64,000 bases of DNA, taken from Malaya genurostris. Taxonomy: Eukaryota; Arthropoda; Insecta; Diptera; Culicidae. The DNA is taken from contig NC_080572.1 in assembly GCF_030247185.1 (NCBI RefSeq), forward strand, positions 496,001 to 560,000. The letters run 5' to 3'. The translations under genes were made by a program, and so were the position numbers. Under the pieces are notes generated by a model. The model was given only the letters and a program-made list of their open reading frames with translations, made no database searches and was not told where the DNA came from. This document shows, piece after piece, positions 35,180-48,281 of this stretch (positions are counted from its first letter, which is position 1; every line of letters starts with the position of its first letter).

Positions 35180-35360
35180 TGTGGCAACCCTGCACGCTAT
35201 ACAAAATTGAACATTGAACTCATTGTTTTTAAATATACTGTTCCGAATTTTGTGATCGCGACGAACTGTGTCGAATGGTATATGACATTCGGCCCTCCGG
35301 GCTTCGTTTGTAATGTCGGTTTTCACAGCGATTGCATAGCCTTTGTATATGAGAAAGTCA
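35180..35360 (+). repeat. Family R 3'-end fragment
   Basis: GTGGCAACCCTGCACGCTAT is followed by the terminal block CGAATGGTATATGACATTCG, CCCTCCGGGCTTCG and a decayed hairpin at about 35340-35356. Confidence 0.7.
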
Positions 35361-38300
35361 AAAAGTTGAATATAGTATGTCAGACTTTCCGTATTATGCG
35401 ACGTATCGTGAGGAAAACGATTGAATCAATCTTGGAAGTAAATATTGAACACTCATGCTTTTTATTATAACTGATTAATATCTTTATTTTTAAATATTTC
35501 GCGTATCAGAAAAAAAACTGACGCAGTGTTGCCACTCATTCCTTTGTATATGGCAAAGTATTTGCAGTTACGGGCAAAAACTGGTTTTCGTGACACAAGA
35601 TTATGTACAATCATTAGTTCCTGAAAAACGCTCAAGTTATCCCACAGAGTGCGATTACGCATCACACTTCCCCACACTAAAGCGTTTAATAATAATATAA
35701 ATAATAACAAATTCGAAGTCAAATTCAAGTTCGTTTTGTTTTACTTCGCGAAGATCAAGTAATAAGGAGAAGTCACTTTGGCCGTTTGGTTGCGCAAGCT
35801 TCATCCTGATCCGACCCCTCTGCTTAGAGAAGAACTGTATTTATATTGCATTGTCAGTTTTGTGCAGTAGAAACCTCGTACTTTGTTTATGTTAAGGGCC
35901 AGAGATACCTGATAGTTGAATCTTATCTCCTACGCACATTCACTGTTTAACTTCGGATATGAATTATAGATTCGATAGTTGCATCAAACATGGCAAGGTT
36001 ATTTAATAATTCGTTTCTTCTCAGAACCCAAAATCAATCCCAATGAACTGATCTTTAATTGAAATGTCAATGTCAGTATTAATGTTATTCGCACCGTGTG
36101 CAGTTCTGCGGTAGGGCATTTATTTTCTCACTATCGTTAGTTCAGCATTACTGACTAAACGCAGTATATAAAGAGAGCCCTTGAACTCAGTTAGTATAAG
36201 TATTGACTTTATTCGCACGTATGTAGGTCGGCAGCCGGCTAATTTACTTTCTTATGCTCCACCATGTTGTATTCTGTGGTTGAATATGGTCGACTTGAAT
36301 AAGTTTAGTATAGGTACAATGCTGGAATTGAAATTCTCATAGATAACACAATTCACACAATCAATCAACTAGATGCCAGATTTTTGTGTATTTATGTAAT
36401 CCTGTTTTTGCTCTGACATTACTCATCCATCTTTTTCTGAACGAAACGCGAGATAACCACGAGTATGATTTTATTTTTGAATGTATAACAATTTCAACGC
36501 GTTCGAAAAAACTTCAAAAAACCTATATAAATGATCATGGTAGGATTTTTTATGTCAGTTAGTGAGAGTTTACATGGGTCACATTTAGATTACCCTGTTG
36601 TATCCTTTTACAATTGTGAGTTTCGTGATCAAGTCTCATGATTAATTTTACTGATAGTTAAGTGTTATTTAAGTAACAGACCGAAAATTACAAAAACTTG
36701 TATTGCGAAAGGAGATTTAGTTCAATTTTTTGAGTCCTGAAACGTTATTATGATTACATAGTTACTCAAGCGGAAAATAGACATAACAAGTTTCAAATGT
36801 TTCTATTGAATGAACGATTGGAAAAGAATTTTTATGATATTTGTAGTTAAAGGACTGTGTAGACTTGGAACGACGCGCCCTCTCTCCTCTTGTAGACAAA
36901 ACTTTTTCCTTTTCTCCAGGGGCGTCTCGTGACAAAATTTACGGTTGTGCGCTGATTATGTGGTGTGACATATGATGTAACAGTTCGTTTTAAGTGAAAA
37001 ATAAAGATCGAAGAATGTCTACTCGATTGTGTTTTTCAATACAATGAAATAACGATATACTTTTGGATGGGATTTGTTGTTATTTTTGTCAATAATAATA
37101 TTAATTAATAATCGATACAATTGAAGAAAAACTTCATCAAAAAATCGCTTCGACGTTACAACTGAAACAGCATTTTGTTTTCAACTGCCATAAGCATAAG
37201 CCACTGAAGCCTCTTCTGAAGGTGTGCAAACAAGTTCTCATAGAGTCAAACGTGACAGAGAACAACAAATCTCAGAGCTGAGCTGAGTAATTCCGTCTGT
37301 ATTTGAATCCGTGCAGTAGCTCATCTGTACGGAGAAATAAAGATGCAGTTGGATGCAGTTAATATCTTCACTTTGACCGGTTGTGCAGTGCACGAGGTGC
37401 ACATAAGGACGGGACGCAACTGCTTTTCTCTATAAGTCTAAGTGGTTTATTACAGATCCCTAATGCGAATCGATTTTGCTATAATACGGAGTTTCGTTAT
37501 TGAATTCTAATGGAGTGTCTCGTACACGTTGATAACCACAAAACCTTAGTCAGAAAGCAATAATGGAATAATTCCTAGTTTTTATCATCAGCGTAATTAG
37601 AGGAATCACGGCAGCTAAAAATTTAATATTTTTTTGCTGAGTACTTATGAATCTAAATCTTTGTAGTTCAGACTCAATTTTAAAAATATGAATAGGAGCC
37701 ATGGAAATTGATAGAATCTTTAGTGAGAGATTAAATTTTCATTCCAAATATATCGTAATTTATATACAAAAAATTATCACTGATGATAATTGCGAATGTT
37801 CAATAGAAATCATATTCTAAATATTTCAGCTGTGTCGTTGTTTGCTAATGACACAGAGCAGGTTCAGTATTCCAGTTCAAAGTTTTTATTTTCGTTAATT
37901 AATTAGTCAATGTGGCCATCAATAGAGGTGCCTGTTGATTGTTTTCATTTGTATTTTTACTTCTTCTTGTTATATCACACATAAAATGAAAAGGCAAGTC
38001 GAAACAATTAACAGGGATCTCCAAGATAACGACGGTGATTAACCCACTGACGTGTTTCATAAATCACCTGCTGTGTCATTACTGGATTCCGTCCTTGTGG
38101 ATTTAATGTTGTTATTGCTTATTGTTAATTGCTAATTACTATTCAGTAGACATTTTTCTGCGAACTTTGCCCAAACCACAAATAGAAAATTAAATAAACT
38201 GCAAAAACGCTCACGTACCGTTTTGAATGACGTACTACTCCTTAAAAAAGTAAGAGCATTATAAAGCATTGTCCCTAACAGTTCTTCGGACCCGTTACAA

Positions 38301-41025
38301 TAGTACAGAAAATAGTATCACCACCTAAATATTATGTCTAAATGAAACCCGTGAAATTTGTCTGCATGACATGATTAGCCAACAGTGAAAGAAAAATAAG
38401 TATTTAAACTCAGCCTTTCACCTCAGATGTCCTTGGGCGACAATGTCATTACTGAATCGCCGACCGTATAAAAACAGTCCACCAACAGTACAGCATGGGG
38501 CAGTCGTGTCAAAACTGTCAATATTTACCAGCAGGTTTCGTTTTCACTTAATTTATATGTCCATGCCAGGCCTAGCCAAAACGGCAAAGGCTTTTTCTTC
38601 CTAATAACAGTTCGCACCTTACCGGTAAGTAGAAATATAAAAAGTATAGTACTAATAAAAACAACATGTCTGAGCGGGTATTTTTGTGTGTATGTATGTG
38701 TGTCCGTTTAAAAAAGAGTAAAACAACAACAGCTTCACTTTTCTACGTATGAAAGTGTTCAAATGAAAACTTGAGCTGATTATCAGCAGCACGAGGTAGT
38801 GGTCGGTCGGTTGGCTGCGCAGTTCGAACTTTCTTCCAAATTTATGTACGTATTAATAAGCATTAAAATGCATCAATAATAATGATAATGAAGATAAAAA
38901 CATGAAAATGAAAGAAACAGTGCGGGCTCACGTTCGGCTTTCATTTTCCATCAGCTAGTTTCCATCAGGAGATTTGCTCACTTTAGGTAGCAGCACATTG
39001 CTTGTTGTTAACATCGTAGCAGGCGGACCGATTGAGATAAGTGTATGTTTGCATGGCGGGTTCATTTCTAGTCAAAACTAGAGTGCCTTTAACCAGAGTG
39101 ACTACAACTGTTCGTTTGGAAAGTCACTCTAGTCAATACCATCAATAACGGGGAAAATCCATGGCATCCATCAACAACAGTATGATTGTACACTGCCCTG
39201 CAACGTCGAAAATTCATTCGAGCTACCCGCTCTCAGCTGTCGTCGGAGTCGGAGGTGAAGTTGAATGAGCTTACTTTGATGCATAAATGTATTTTGTATC
39301 TCCGGTGGTAGCGATTTTACTCGAAGCTGGCATTTCTGTCGCCATCTTGCGCAGGTCCGTTGGATGCTTCCCCTTTGTGCCGGTGTCTGCTCTGATGCTA
39401 TTTTCCATTAGATGGCTCCACCGGTTGCTACATTTAAGGGAACAACTCAGAAGGCATATTACTGGATCATCCTACGACTAACATAATACAAACTTTACGT
39501 TTTTCTTACCCATCCCGAGTGTGTGGTTCCTCCCATAAGCATCGCGATGACCCTGAACTGGCTCGTTTGACTCGCCGGAGTTTGTTTACAATGCTGCGTG
39601 CACGTAGAGCCGTACGACCTGGTCGGTGCACATATATATTAAAATTACAAGGAAATATATTAAAATGATTCCTCGAGTATCTGACAATCGTTATCATAGT
39701 CGTAATAATTCAAGTCTACTTTAAATGGGAAAACATTCCAACGTAGTCGTAAAGGAATTATTCCCAAAATATTTTTATGAACAGGAAAGAAATAACTAAA
39801 AATTATGGTTTACTTTGGAAAATATTTTAAATTGTGCTATCAGATCTTTTTTGACCGTAGTACCTTAGTTTTTTTTCTGCAAACAGTACCAAAACAACAC
39901 TGTTAAACAAAAACTACACGATCTCGTCTGGAATCCGTGGAAAGAAACCTGCCGTTCTCGCAAACCAGGAACACAAAATTCTGAGAGGAGGGACTGATCC
40001 TCTCTCTCTCTCTCTCTCTTCCTCCCTTTTTCTCTCTTTTCCTCTGTTTTTCCGGTCACGATCAATTCTCACCAAGCTTACACCATGCGTGGTGTGTAAG
40101 TGTACGTATCAGAAAGCAGCTGCCTACCTGATTTTCCAGTACCGCCGAACACTTCACATTTATATTAATGCTACTCCATCCGTGGATACCCACGAACTTC
40201 GATCAGCCAGGATACAAACACCATCGGCGGCAGTGGCGATGGCATGGCTTACTTGGATTCTTCCTTTACCAGAAAGTTTGTAAAGAACAACACAACAAAA
40301 GTCAACGTTCTTCAACTACTGGTTGGTATGCCTTCTTTTGAACGGAGCTCTGAGGTGGATCAGAGGTTTATGACCTGAGAAAAAACGTGCAGAGAACACT
40401 GAGAGTGAGACCCTCGATATCAACGATATAACACAAAGGGGAGCATAAGTATAACGACATGAACTACTGAACGAAAAAGAGAAACTGATGTAAAATATGG
40501 TGAAAGAGGGTGAAACAATAATGTAGTTGATCATCATATTTTTCCTGGCATTCTTGGGATCGAATCTCTAAAATTTGGCCAGTATAAATTTGCATAAAAA
40601 ATGTTCAGAATTTTTAGTTTACTTGATTCTGAGATACACATACGAATACACTCGCAGTCCAGTAGTCGAACACGAGCTTCGAACGGAAAAAAAACAAATC
40701 TCGCCTGCTTTGATGGACCGTGTTCCAATCTTGGAGCGGTGAGATTATAGTCGATGTAACTTTTTGTATCCTATTTGAATAAGGAGAGCGGGATTTAATT
40801 CACTTCATTTGGCAACCGGTTGGTAGTAATCCTTCTGAAAATCAGTTACTCAATGCGCGGGGTTAGTTCTACCTAACAAAGAATCAATGTATCGTGAGGT
40901 ACAAGAGATGTAGTTGAAGTATGTGGCAACTCAAATCAATTCGTAATTGAATCTTGTGGTATGAAGATGAAATGTATTCTGAAAACATTATTCAAATTTT
41001 TTCCAGTAAACCAGTTAGCTTTTTG
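35361..41025. other. Repeat-poor intronic stretch
   Basis: The longest part of the window without recognised transposon remnants. Only short frames are present. A core-promoter-like arrangement, TATATAAAG near 36163 with TCAGTT about 22 nt later, and a TATAAAA near 38467 were noted but are unsupported. A (TC)n tract lies near 39999-40020. It may hold regulatory DNA of E75, by inference only. Confidence 0.35.
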
Positions 41026-41640
41026 TCTTTCCCGTTAGACTGTAGGGTCGAGTGTCATTCGAGTCGGTTCGTCGAGTACGCAAAATGCCTGTGTGTGTAA
41101 CATTTTTGTGCACTTGTGCAGATGGCTGAACCGATTTACTTAAACTCAGATTCAAACTTAGGTCTTCGGACGTCACAAAAAAATTCTGAACTTCATTTTG
41201 ATTCAGCTTCTAGTTTCAAAATTACAGGATGATTAGCGTAAAATTTTCAGTTTCGACTTACTCACCTTCCTCCGAGATGGTGTGATTGATTTTCACAAGC
41301 TTGAATTCAAATGAGAGGTATTTTGGTACCATGCCAATTCTATCTTGATTCGACTTCCGGTTCCGGAACTACCGACTTCGGCTATAGCGAGGCTCGGAAT
41401 CCGCTTTCGGATGTACTGAAAATAGTGGTTAAAAACTGCAAGAAGGAAACTTTCCTCCGGATCCATTCTGGAATTACAGAGTGTTTTTTTTCTAATTTAC
41501 GTTCGAACAAACTCCTGTGTTTCTATTAAATGAACAGTTTTTACCTAAAATATCCACAGTAATATTCATGATGGTATGAGTAATATGAGAAGGGGATCAT
41601 TGAAATGAAGCAGGTTTTTTATTTAACGTAAATCCATATT
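41026..41640 (-). repeat. Family R partial copy
   Basis: On the + strand it runs from a GAGTCGGTTCGTCGAGTACG block, through GGTTCCGGAACTACCGACTT at about 41360, to AGTAATATGAGAAGGGGATCAT near 41580, the decayed left end. The right hairpin is lost. Confidence 0.6.
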
Positions 41641-43490
41641 TCTTGATTTGCACATTTGACATAACATGAGTATTTCTTTGCTTTTTTGCCTCGCACAAAT
41701 TTTTTTTTGTTCATTCTTACAAGACTTAAGATACTGAGCGCTAAATAGAGCCGTTTGGTCATATTACATTGTATGTCGATAAAACCATTAACAACGAATC
41801 ACTTTGAGTGAATCGAGGGGTTGTTTGTTCGCAAATCGCATCTTCGTTCATCTTATCCTCATCAGTATTGTATTTTTGATGATTTCTCGATTAGATCCTG
41901 ATTAGTTTTTTATTTCTTTCGTAAGAATACTAATACCTTAGTATATTTCGTGTCTGCACATTTGAAAGTCTCCAACTATTAATACCTACCAGAGTCACGT
42001 TTAAACGCTTTTTCATTATCAAGGCCATTCTAATTGCTGATTAGACACACGCACGTCACGAGCTTCTTGACTGTTTCTCTAGCAGGCACTCGTACCAGAA
42101 TGTTCGTTATCGATTTTGTCGTTTGAAACAAATCCATACAAGCGTTCATAAACTGTTTCAGTATGTCATGGGAGCGTACGCATGTTCGAATATTTATATT
42201 TCCAGCATGGAAAAGTGGTTTCCCGAAAATGTTGTTTTCTAGTGACCTATTTCCCTCCCGCAAACTGATATAAATGAGCGTGTCGCGTTTCTCCGACTCC
42301 TGTTGTGTGAAGAATCGTTATATTTTCCATTATTTAATCGCCACGATCTAATTGCTGTGAATGTTACACATACATGCTGGCGTCAATCGAGTCAACAAGT
42401 CATATTTTTGGTGACCAACCGGGTAACCTTCCCAACCGCGTTTGACGTTCTTATGTGTGTTTTTTGCGCACTCTTCTCCTGATACCAAAACTAATGATGA
42501 TGTTGATGGGTATCGCGCACTCCACACAGCACGAGCGTACAGTCAGTCAGTCAGCCTGTCAGTGTTGGGGTTGCCTTTATATAAATTCAAGGTTAGTCGG
42601 TCATTGACTTTACCTTCTCGGTGCGCGGCCTGAGTAGGCGGGTGGCACGGGCAAGCAGAAATGATCGAACGAACGAACCAGCTCTCGCACACGTTTATAA
42701 AACTTCTATACGCTGGGCGATGGTTGCTGAGTTTTGATAAGATTCCATGAATCTCTTGGGGCTGGTTTGGTGTGAGACGCTAAGGGAGAAGTTTATTGGG
42801 GAGGTCCACTCAACACAACAAAACACACACTGCCTGCTTGGATGCCGCTGAGGAGCATTTTTGTTCTACTCTACTTCTTTCAGAGATGTGTGTTTTTCGT
42901 CTCGGTTTGCATGTCTTCCTGGCTGACACCCAAACAAGATGGATTGGGGATTTGAGTTCCCTGACGATATTGTGTGAGTTGCTCGTGCTCGTGTGCGGGA
43001 AATGGGAAGCGGTATTTCATGGACCAGGATGTGTTACGCGAATTATCATATATACCCGTGTTTTTGCGTAATAAAAATTCGAGATGTTTTTAGCGCGTAG
43101 GAAGTCAGGGTAATTATCAGGGAAGCTCAAGGAGAATGACAGATCATAAATATAGTTTTTACTCGAATCATTTTAAAGCAATCACCAGACAGCTGGTTCT
43201 ATTTCATCTATACGGTTCATACGAGTGTGTCATTCTTATATAATCACAAACAGCTTACGATGTCATCATTGTTTCCCTACTAAAATATTGAAGCTCGCAT
43301 TATCTTTTAAAGTTAATGTGTATCAGTCAGGTGAGCATGAAACCGTTGAATAATATCGAAAAACATTTCATGAATCTCTTAAAAAAGACCATTTTCATTA
43401 AATTTTGTAAATTTTATATAAACGGAGAACCTCTCAATAACACACACGAGTAATAATTTCGACCGAACATGTATGTTCTTTCTGTAAATC
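41641..43490. other. Intronic DNA, nothing recognised
   Basis: No supported gene or repeat. Short frames only. Confidence 0.35.
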
Positions 43491-43494
43491 TTCA

Positions 43495-45150
43495 TTTTTG
43501 CCTTTCTCATATAGAAAGGCTATGCAATCACTGTGAAAATCGACTTTTCAACCGAGGCCCGGAGGGCCGAATGTCATATACCATTCGACTCAGCTCGACG
43601 AACTGAGCAAATGTCTGTGTGTGTATCCGTCCGTGTGTGTGTGTGTATGTGTGTGTGTATGTAACAAAAATATGCACTCACTTTTCTCAGAGATGGAAAA
43701 ACCGATTTTCACAAACAAAGATTCAAATGAAAGGTCTCATAGTCCCATAGTCTGCTATTGAATTTCATTCCGATCCGACTTCCGGTTCCGGAGATATAGG
43801 ATGATATGTACCAAAAAAGTGAAAAAAATATGCACTCACTTTTTTCAGAAATGGCTGAACCGATTTTCACAAACTAAGATTCAAATAAAAGGTATTATGG
43901 TCCCATAGCTTGCTATTGAATTTCGTTTGAATGTGACTTCCGGTTCCGGAGTTATATGTTAATATGTGAAAATTTGAGAAAAAGTTTACACTCAATTATC
44001 TCTGGAACAACTCAACCAAGTTTCGCAAACTTAGATTCAAATGAAAAGTCTTATAATATCCTAAAAAATTTTGGAACATTTTATCTGGATCAGACTTCCG
44101 GTTCCGGAACTAAAGCGTGATAAGTGGAAAATTACCAATTTTATTAGTATTTTTCCACGAACGATGGTTAAAAACAGGTACAAATCCCATAAAACTGTCT
44201 GATAAATTCTTCTAGTTTGCAGAGCTTGTTAGTTTGTGGGTATAAAAACTTAATTCGGCACTACTGGTCCCCTCTTTTCCTGTTCCGAGAGCACCAAAAG
44301 TGGAGAAGAAAAACTCCTAAAACTAAATTAACTTCGATTTCTCTGCAATGCTTGAACCGATTTTCACAAATCTTGATTTGAATTGAAGTTCATACTGTCT
44401 TCAAACCTACTGGGAAATTTCATCCGGATCCGACTACCGGTTCCGCAGTTACAGGGCGATGAGTGTCAAAGTTTTCAAATCGCCATATAGAGTGACAATA
44501 TGTACAACACCGAAAGAAGAAGAAAACACAAAACGAACAAGGCGTGCTTACGTACACGTTGTGTAGTGATGTCAATAATAATAATAACAATCCTACTACA
44601 TGTTTCATGCTGCTGATTCATGCTGTTTAGCACGCAGTAGTAACAGAAACGCAGGTTCGTTTCGTTAGATTTAGTTTAATTGGCTTATACGAAATAGAGC
44701 ATGAGATAGTAAGTATAAGTTTAACTACGTTCAAAACTGTTCCAATTTGTAGGTCATATTTGTTGGTAGTAAACGAACCAACTTCGGCTATTCCGTTTAT
44801 CTGAATCCGGTTTCGGAAGAATTGGAAATAGTGATCAAAAACTTCAAAAAGGATCTCACTCACTTTTCTTGGAGATGGCCGAATAGATTTTCACAAACTT
44901 ATAGGTTCAAAAGAAAAGTCTTACAGTTTCATACGAAATTCCTTAATTTGTTGTGGATACTACTTTCGGTTCCGGAACTACAGGGAAAACAGGTTTTATA
45001 GAGTTTGTGAGATTAGATCCGAACAATTTATCCTATTTATATTCAATAAACAGTTGTTTTTGCGAATTTCACGATTATATTTATGATGTAATGAGTAATA
45101 TGAGAAAGGCATCATTACACCACTAGGTGGATTAAAATAGGTTTTTCTTT
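43495..45150 (-). repeat. Family R dispersed repeat, longest copy
   Basis: Read on the minus strand it starts with CCACCTAGTGGTGTAATGAT (45110 side) and ends with GCCTTTCTATATGAGAAAGG (43500 side). At least four diverged modules of about 150 bp are visible, near 43684-43830, 43845-43990, 43995-44130 and 44335-44470. Each holds an AACCGATTTTCACAAA-type word, an ATTCAAATGAAAGG-type word and a CGACTTCCGGTTCCGGA-type word. A GT-rich tract follows at 43616-43665. No open coding frame. Confidence 0.8.
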
Positions 45151-45950
45151 TCTTTACACAGTTCGAAAAAATCTTGTGAGTTTAGATCTTATAAAATATT
45201 CGCAGCCTTATAACGCTGATTAAAGTTCAATTGAACGGACGATTTATGAGAATTGAGAATATGTTCCCTACTGTGCATAGTTGAACTTTAACTACGCGTG
45301 TTTTCACTCACAGCTAAATTTCGTTATGTTGGCCGAAGGACGTAATCATTTATCGTATTTCGGGCCTGGGGGAATGCAATGTTACGAGCCCCTTTACATG
45401 GGAAGTTTCATAACGATTTGCGGGCATGGAAATATGATCGAATTAAGATATTTTCAAATACTTTAACATAACAAAATAATTCTCATGTCAAATGTGGTTT
45501 TGATTTCAAAATTTACTTATTATTATTTTAATTGAAAGAATAAAAAACAATTTTAAATCTTCGAATTTCCGAGCCCCCTGAAAAAGTCCTTGTCCGGAGG
45601 GATTGCCTTCTTTCCCAAGCAAGCAGTCCTCTCATTTTTCCATAAATACGTTTATATCATAGGAAATATACATAAGTTTTTCTTCGCCGTGGCATCCACA
45701 ATGCATAGTACTTCAAACCAAATACATTTCGAATATCATATTAGTATGTTGGTATTCATTCGTTAATCTAAACACTGTTTTTATCAAACGAGTTGCTATT
45801 ATAAATTACATTAAATAAAATACATTTATTTTGTACATGATCTTATAACAATTTCATGTTTGTTTGAGTCAGTTCATCACTTTTATTCAATATCATATAG
45901 TTGGCTATTGGTTGAACTCATGGAAGAAAAAGCAGTCTAACGTAAAATAA
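45151..45950. other. Intronic AT-rich DNA, nothing recognised
   Basis: No supported gene or repeat. It adjoins the 3' end of a decayed LINE on the minus strand. Confidence 0.35.
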
Positions 45951-45953
45951 AAT

Positions 45954-46661
45954 TTAAATTGGAACTCCAATGGACTTAATGAAATGATAAAGAAGTTTCA
46001 TGTAAAGAAGGTCACGACAAGCCAGAATGTCGCGAACTGGGACATTGGATAGTCTACCTTTGGTACGCAAGGAATTTATTAGTTGAGATCTGATATCACG
46101 ATACTCCACGCATGTCCAAACGACATCATCAGTATCGCGATAACCTTCCCCACAAGCACAATGATTAGTCTCGGAAAGTCCAATTCGAAGGAGATGTGCA
46201 TCTAACGTGTAGTGATTGAACATGAGTCTGGACATCACACGAATGAAGTCCCTACTCACATCCAGTCCTCTGAACTATGCCTTTGTCGATATTTTAGGAA
46301 TAATTGAGTGCATCCACCGATCTAGATCATCTTTATCCCAAGAAGCTTGCCAGTTGACAAGTGTTCTTTGGCGAGACGTGCTATAGAATTCGTTGAAAGC
46401 AACCGGTCTCTCATAAATTTCACCCTCAATAGCACCACGTTTGGCTAAACTATCGGCTATAAAAACAGATGCAGGTTCTTCAAGCCTAAATGAAGCCGAA
46501 ACATTATTGTTGAATATACCAAACCCTGTAGCCTCTTCAACTCACGATCCGTCCGTGTAAAATATTTTCTCAGAGTCAATGTGCCTGAACCTAATTGTAA
46601 ATATTTTTGGGATTCCCATCGAGCGTAGGTGTTCCGGGATTACACGAACTTCGCGCTGCAT
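45954..46661 (-). pseudogene. I-clade LINE ORF2 remnant: RNase H and C-terminus
   Basis: Homologous to the C-terminal part of the ORF2 at 17332-21012. Minus-strand reading gives IPKIFTIRF and IFYTDGS followed by a stop, then the block around IADSLAKRGAIEGEIYERP, and SRDFIRVMSRLMFNHY to the same terminal region with CACGEGYRDTDDVVWTC. About 80 codons between the RNase H glutamate region and the SLAK block are missing (ASVF joins directly to IADSLAK), and further stops occur. The 5' side ends where a family R fragment begins (46662). It belongs with the pieces at 47905-49010. Confidence 0.85.
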
Positions 46662-46752
46662 GGACATTTTGCGTACTCGACGAACTGAGTCGAATGGTAT
46701 ATCGGTTTTCAAAGTGATTGCATAGCCTTTCTATACGAGAAAGGCAAAAATA
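46662..46752 (+). repeat. Family R 3'-end fragment inside the decayed LINE
   Basis: GCGTACTCGACGAACTGAGT, then the CGAATGGTAT block and terminal hairpin CCTTTCTATACGAGAAAGGC. Only the last 90 bp of the repeat remain. Confidence 0.75.
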
Positions 46753-47154
46753 GAACTCAGCAATGGCTGTCAACGACATTTTTGTTTGCCTTATGCTGAG
46801 ATGGATTAATTCTGCCACAAAATTAATCGTTTTTTTTTCTATGCGAAGAACTACACTATAATTGAACTCCTAGAAAATGCGGAAAAATATCATATTCCGA
46901 AAGCCCAGTTCGATGAAGCACCGTTCGATTAACGGATGTGTAAAGTTTTAATTATATCCAGCCTACTAAGTCACCTCACCTCGCAAGCAACGTTTACAAC
47001 TATATAAGTTTATTGATCGTCACTCACAGTGCAGAGATATTTGCGGTATATTGGAACGGTAATACGGCAAACTTCGATACTCGGATCAAATCCAAAAAAC
47101 CGGTATTCGATTTTATTCTAAATTCAAAATACCTTACTACTCCGAAATAGTTGT

Positions 47155-47460
47155 GTTTTTGCCTTTCTCTGTTGAAAAGTAATAAAATTGCTGGAGAAAT
47201 CGACTTCTGATCGAAGCCCTGGAGATCAAACGGCTGTCACTTGCGATTCCGGAGGTATGATCGTAGAAGTGATGTTACAGACAAACCGCACTTTTTTCTG
47301 GTGGTATTCTCGGAGATGGAATAACTGACTTCAATAGACTTAGGCTCTTTTGAAAGCTACTATTAGCCTATTTTTCAAGTTCGATGATCATATGACTAAC
47401 ACTTCCGATTTTGGAGATATAATCGTATGAGTGACGCAAGCGACAAATAGAACTTTTTTC
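47155..47460 (-). repeat. Family R-related fragment, strongly diverged
   Basis: On the + strand it starts GCCTTTCTCTGTTGAAAAG, corresponding to the reverse of the R terminal hairpin. It continues with ATCGACTTCTGATCGAAGCC and TCTCGGAGATGGAATAACTG, diverged R words. Alignment is needed to confirm. Confidence 0.4.
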
Positions 47461-47587
47461 TATGGACACAATTTTATTAGATTTAACCAATGATCAAGTT
47501 CAAAAACATTCGGTTTAGGGAATGTTGACGAATATGTGCCGTAAGCGCTGAAGCATGTTTTTGTGATCTACCCGAATCAATCATAAT

Positions 47588-47905
47588 GAGCTAGGGACCC
47601 CTGAACTTTTCGTAGTGCAATAATATTAGATTAGATGTTAAAAGTTAAAACAAGTTTCATTCAATTTTAATGATTATAGACAAAAAGTTGTTGTAATGTT
47701 CTATAGTAGTGGTTCCCAACCTTTTTATATAACGGAAAACAGGTTGGGAATAGTTGCTCTATGATAAACATCTTCTTTCGTTGTTCCATTTCCGGTAAAA
47801 ATATGATTAACATACAATTGTCAATGTAAAAAATACTCCAAATTCATTTCACAACTTGTACTCGTTCCTGCAGTTTATGTACTTGCTGCTGTATTTTCTG
47901 TATTC
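47588..47905. repeat. Dispersed repeat (family U) with heptad minisatellite end
   Basis: Shares GGACCCCTGAAC...TTCGTAGTGCAATAATATTA and CCAACCTTTTTATAT with 49672-49810. It ends in TGTACTCGTTCCTGCAGTTT-type 21-bp units at 47856-47905, which also follow the second copy at 50110-50480. The boundary with LINE ORF2 sequence is at about 47905. Confidence 0.6.
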
Positions 47906-48281
47906 TTGGGGGAATGTAAATGGAAGCAATGCTAAGGTCTTTGCCTTTGATTGTAACATGACACGCGACAATTTCAATGTCTGGTGTCGAGGGAAGGTTA
48001 ATTCGATAAAAAGAGTAGCACTTTTTGATTCCCAAAAGTACTCCTCCATAAGGATCATCTCGATCCAGACGAATAAAGTTAAAATCGTGGAAGTTTAAGA
48101 GTATTTCAGAAGTTAGCCCAGTTTCGCACAATGCGAATGCGTCACATTTTAGATTGTTTACTAATAGTTTGAAAGGGTCTATTTTTAGGATGATACTTCT
48201 GCAATTCCACTGTGATTGTATCCGTGACCTCGGTGGGTGACTCAACCATCGTATCCTTCGATCGCTGAAAGAAGGGGCCAT
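47905..48281 (-). pseudogene. I-clade LINE ORF2 remnant: N-terminal endonuclease part
   Basis: Minus-strand frame homologous to the start of the ORF2 at 17332. It has QWNCRSIILKIDPFK, CDAFALCETGLTS (the intact element has LSETWL), DDPYGGVLLGIKKCYSFYRI, LPSTPDIEIVAC and IYIPPR. It then switches abruptly into heptad sequence (IQKIQQQVHKLQERV) from the adjoining minisatellite. The rest of the endonuclease and all reverse transcriptase are gone. The conserved Glu is preserved but the following Trp reads Gly. Confidence 0.85.

Noticed and set aside
36150..36200. TATATAAAG followed by TCAGTT, core promoter-like
   Set aside because: Spacing of about 24 nt from the TATA start to the initiator A is shorter than the usual 30-31, and no coding exon or transcript structure follows.
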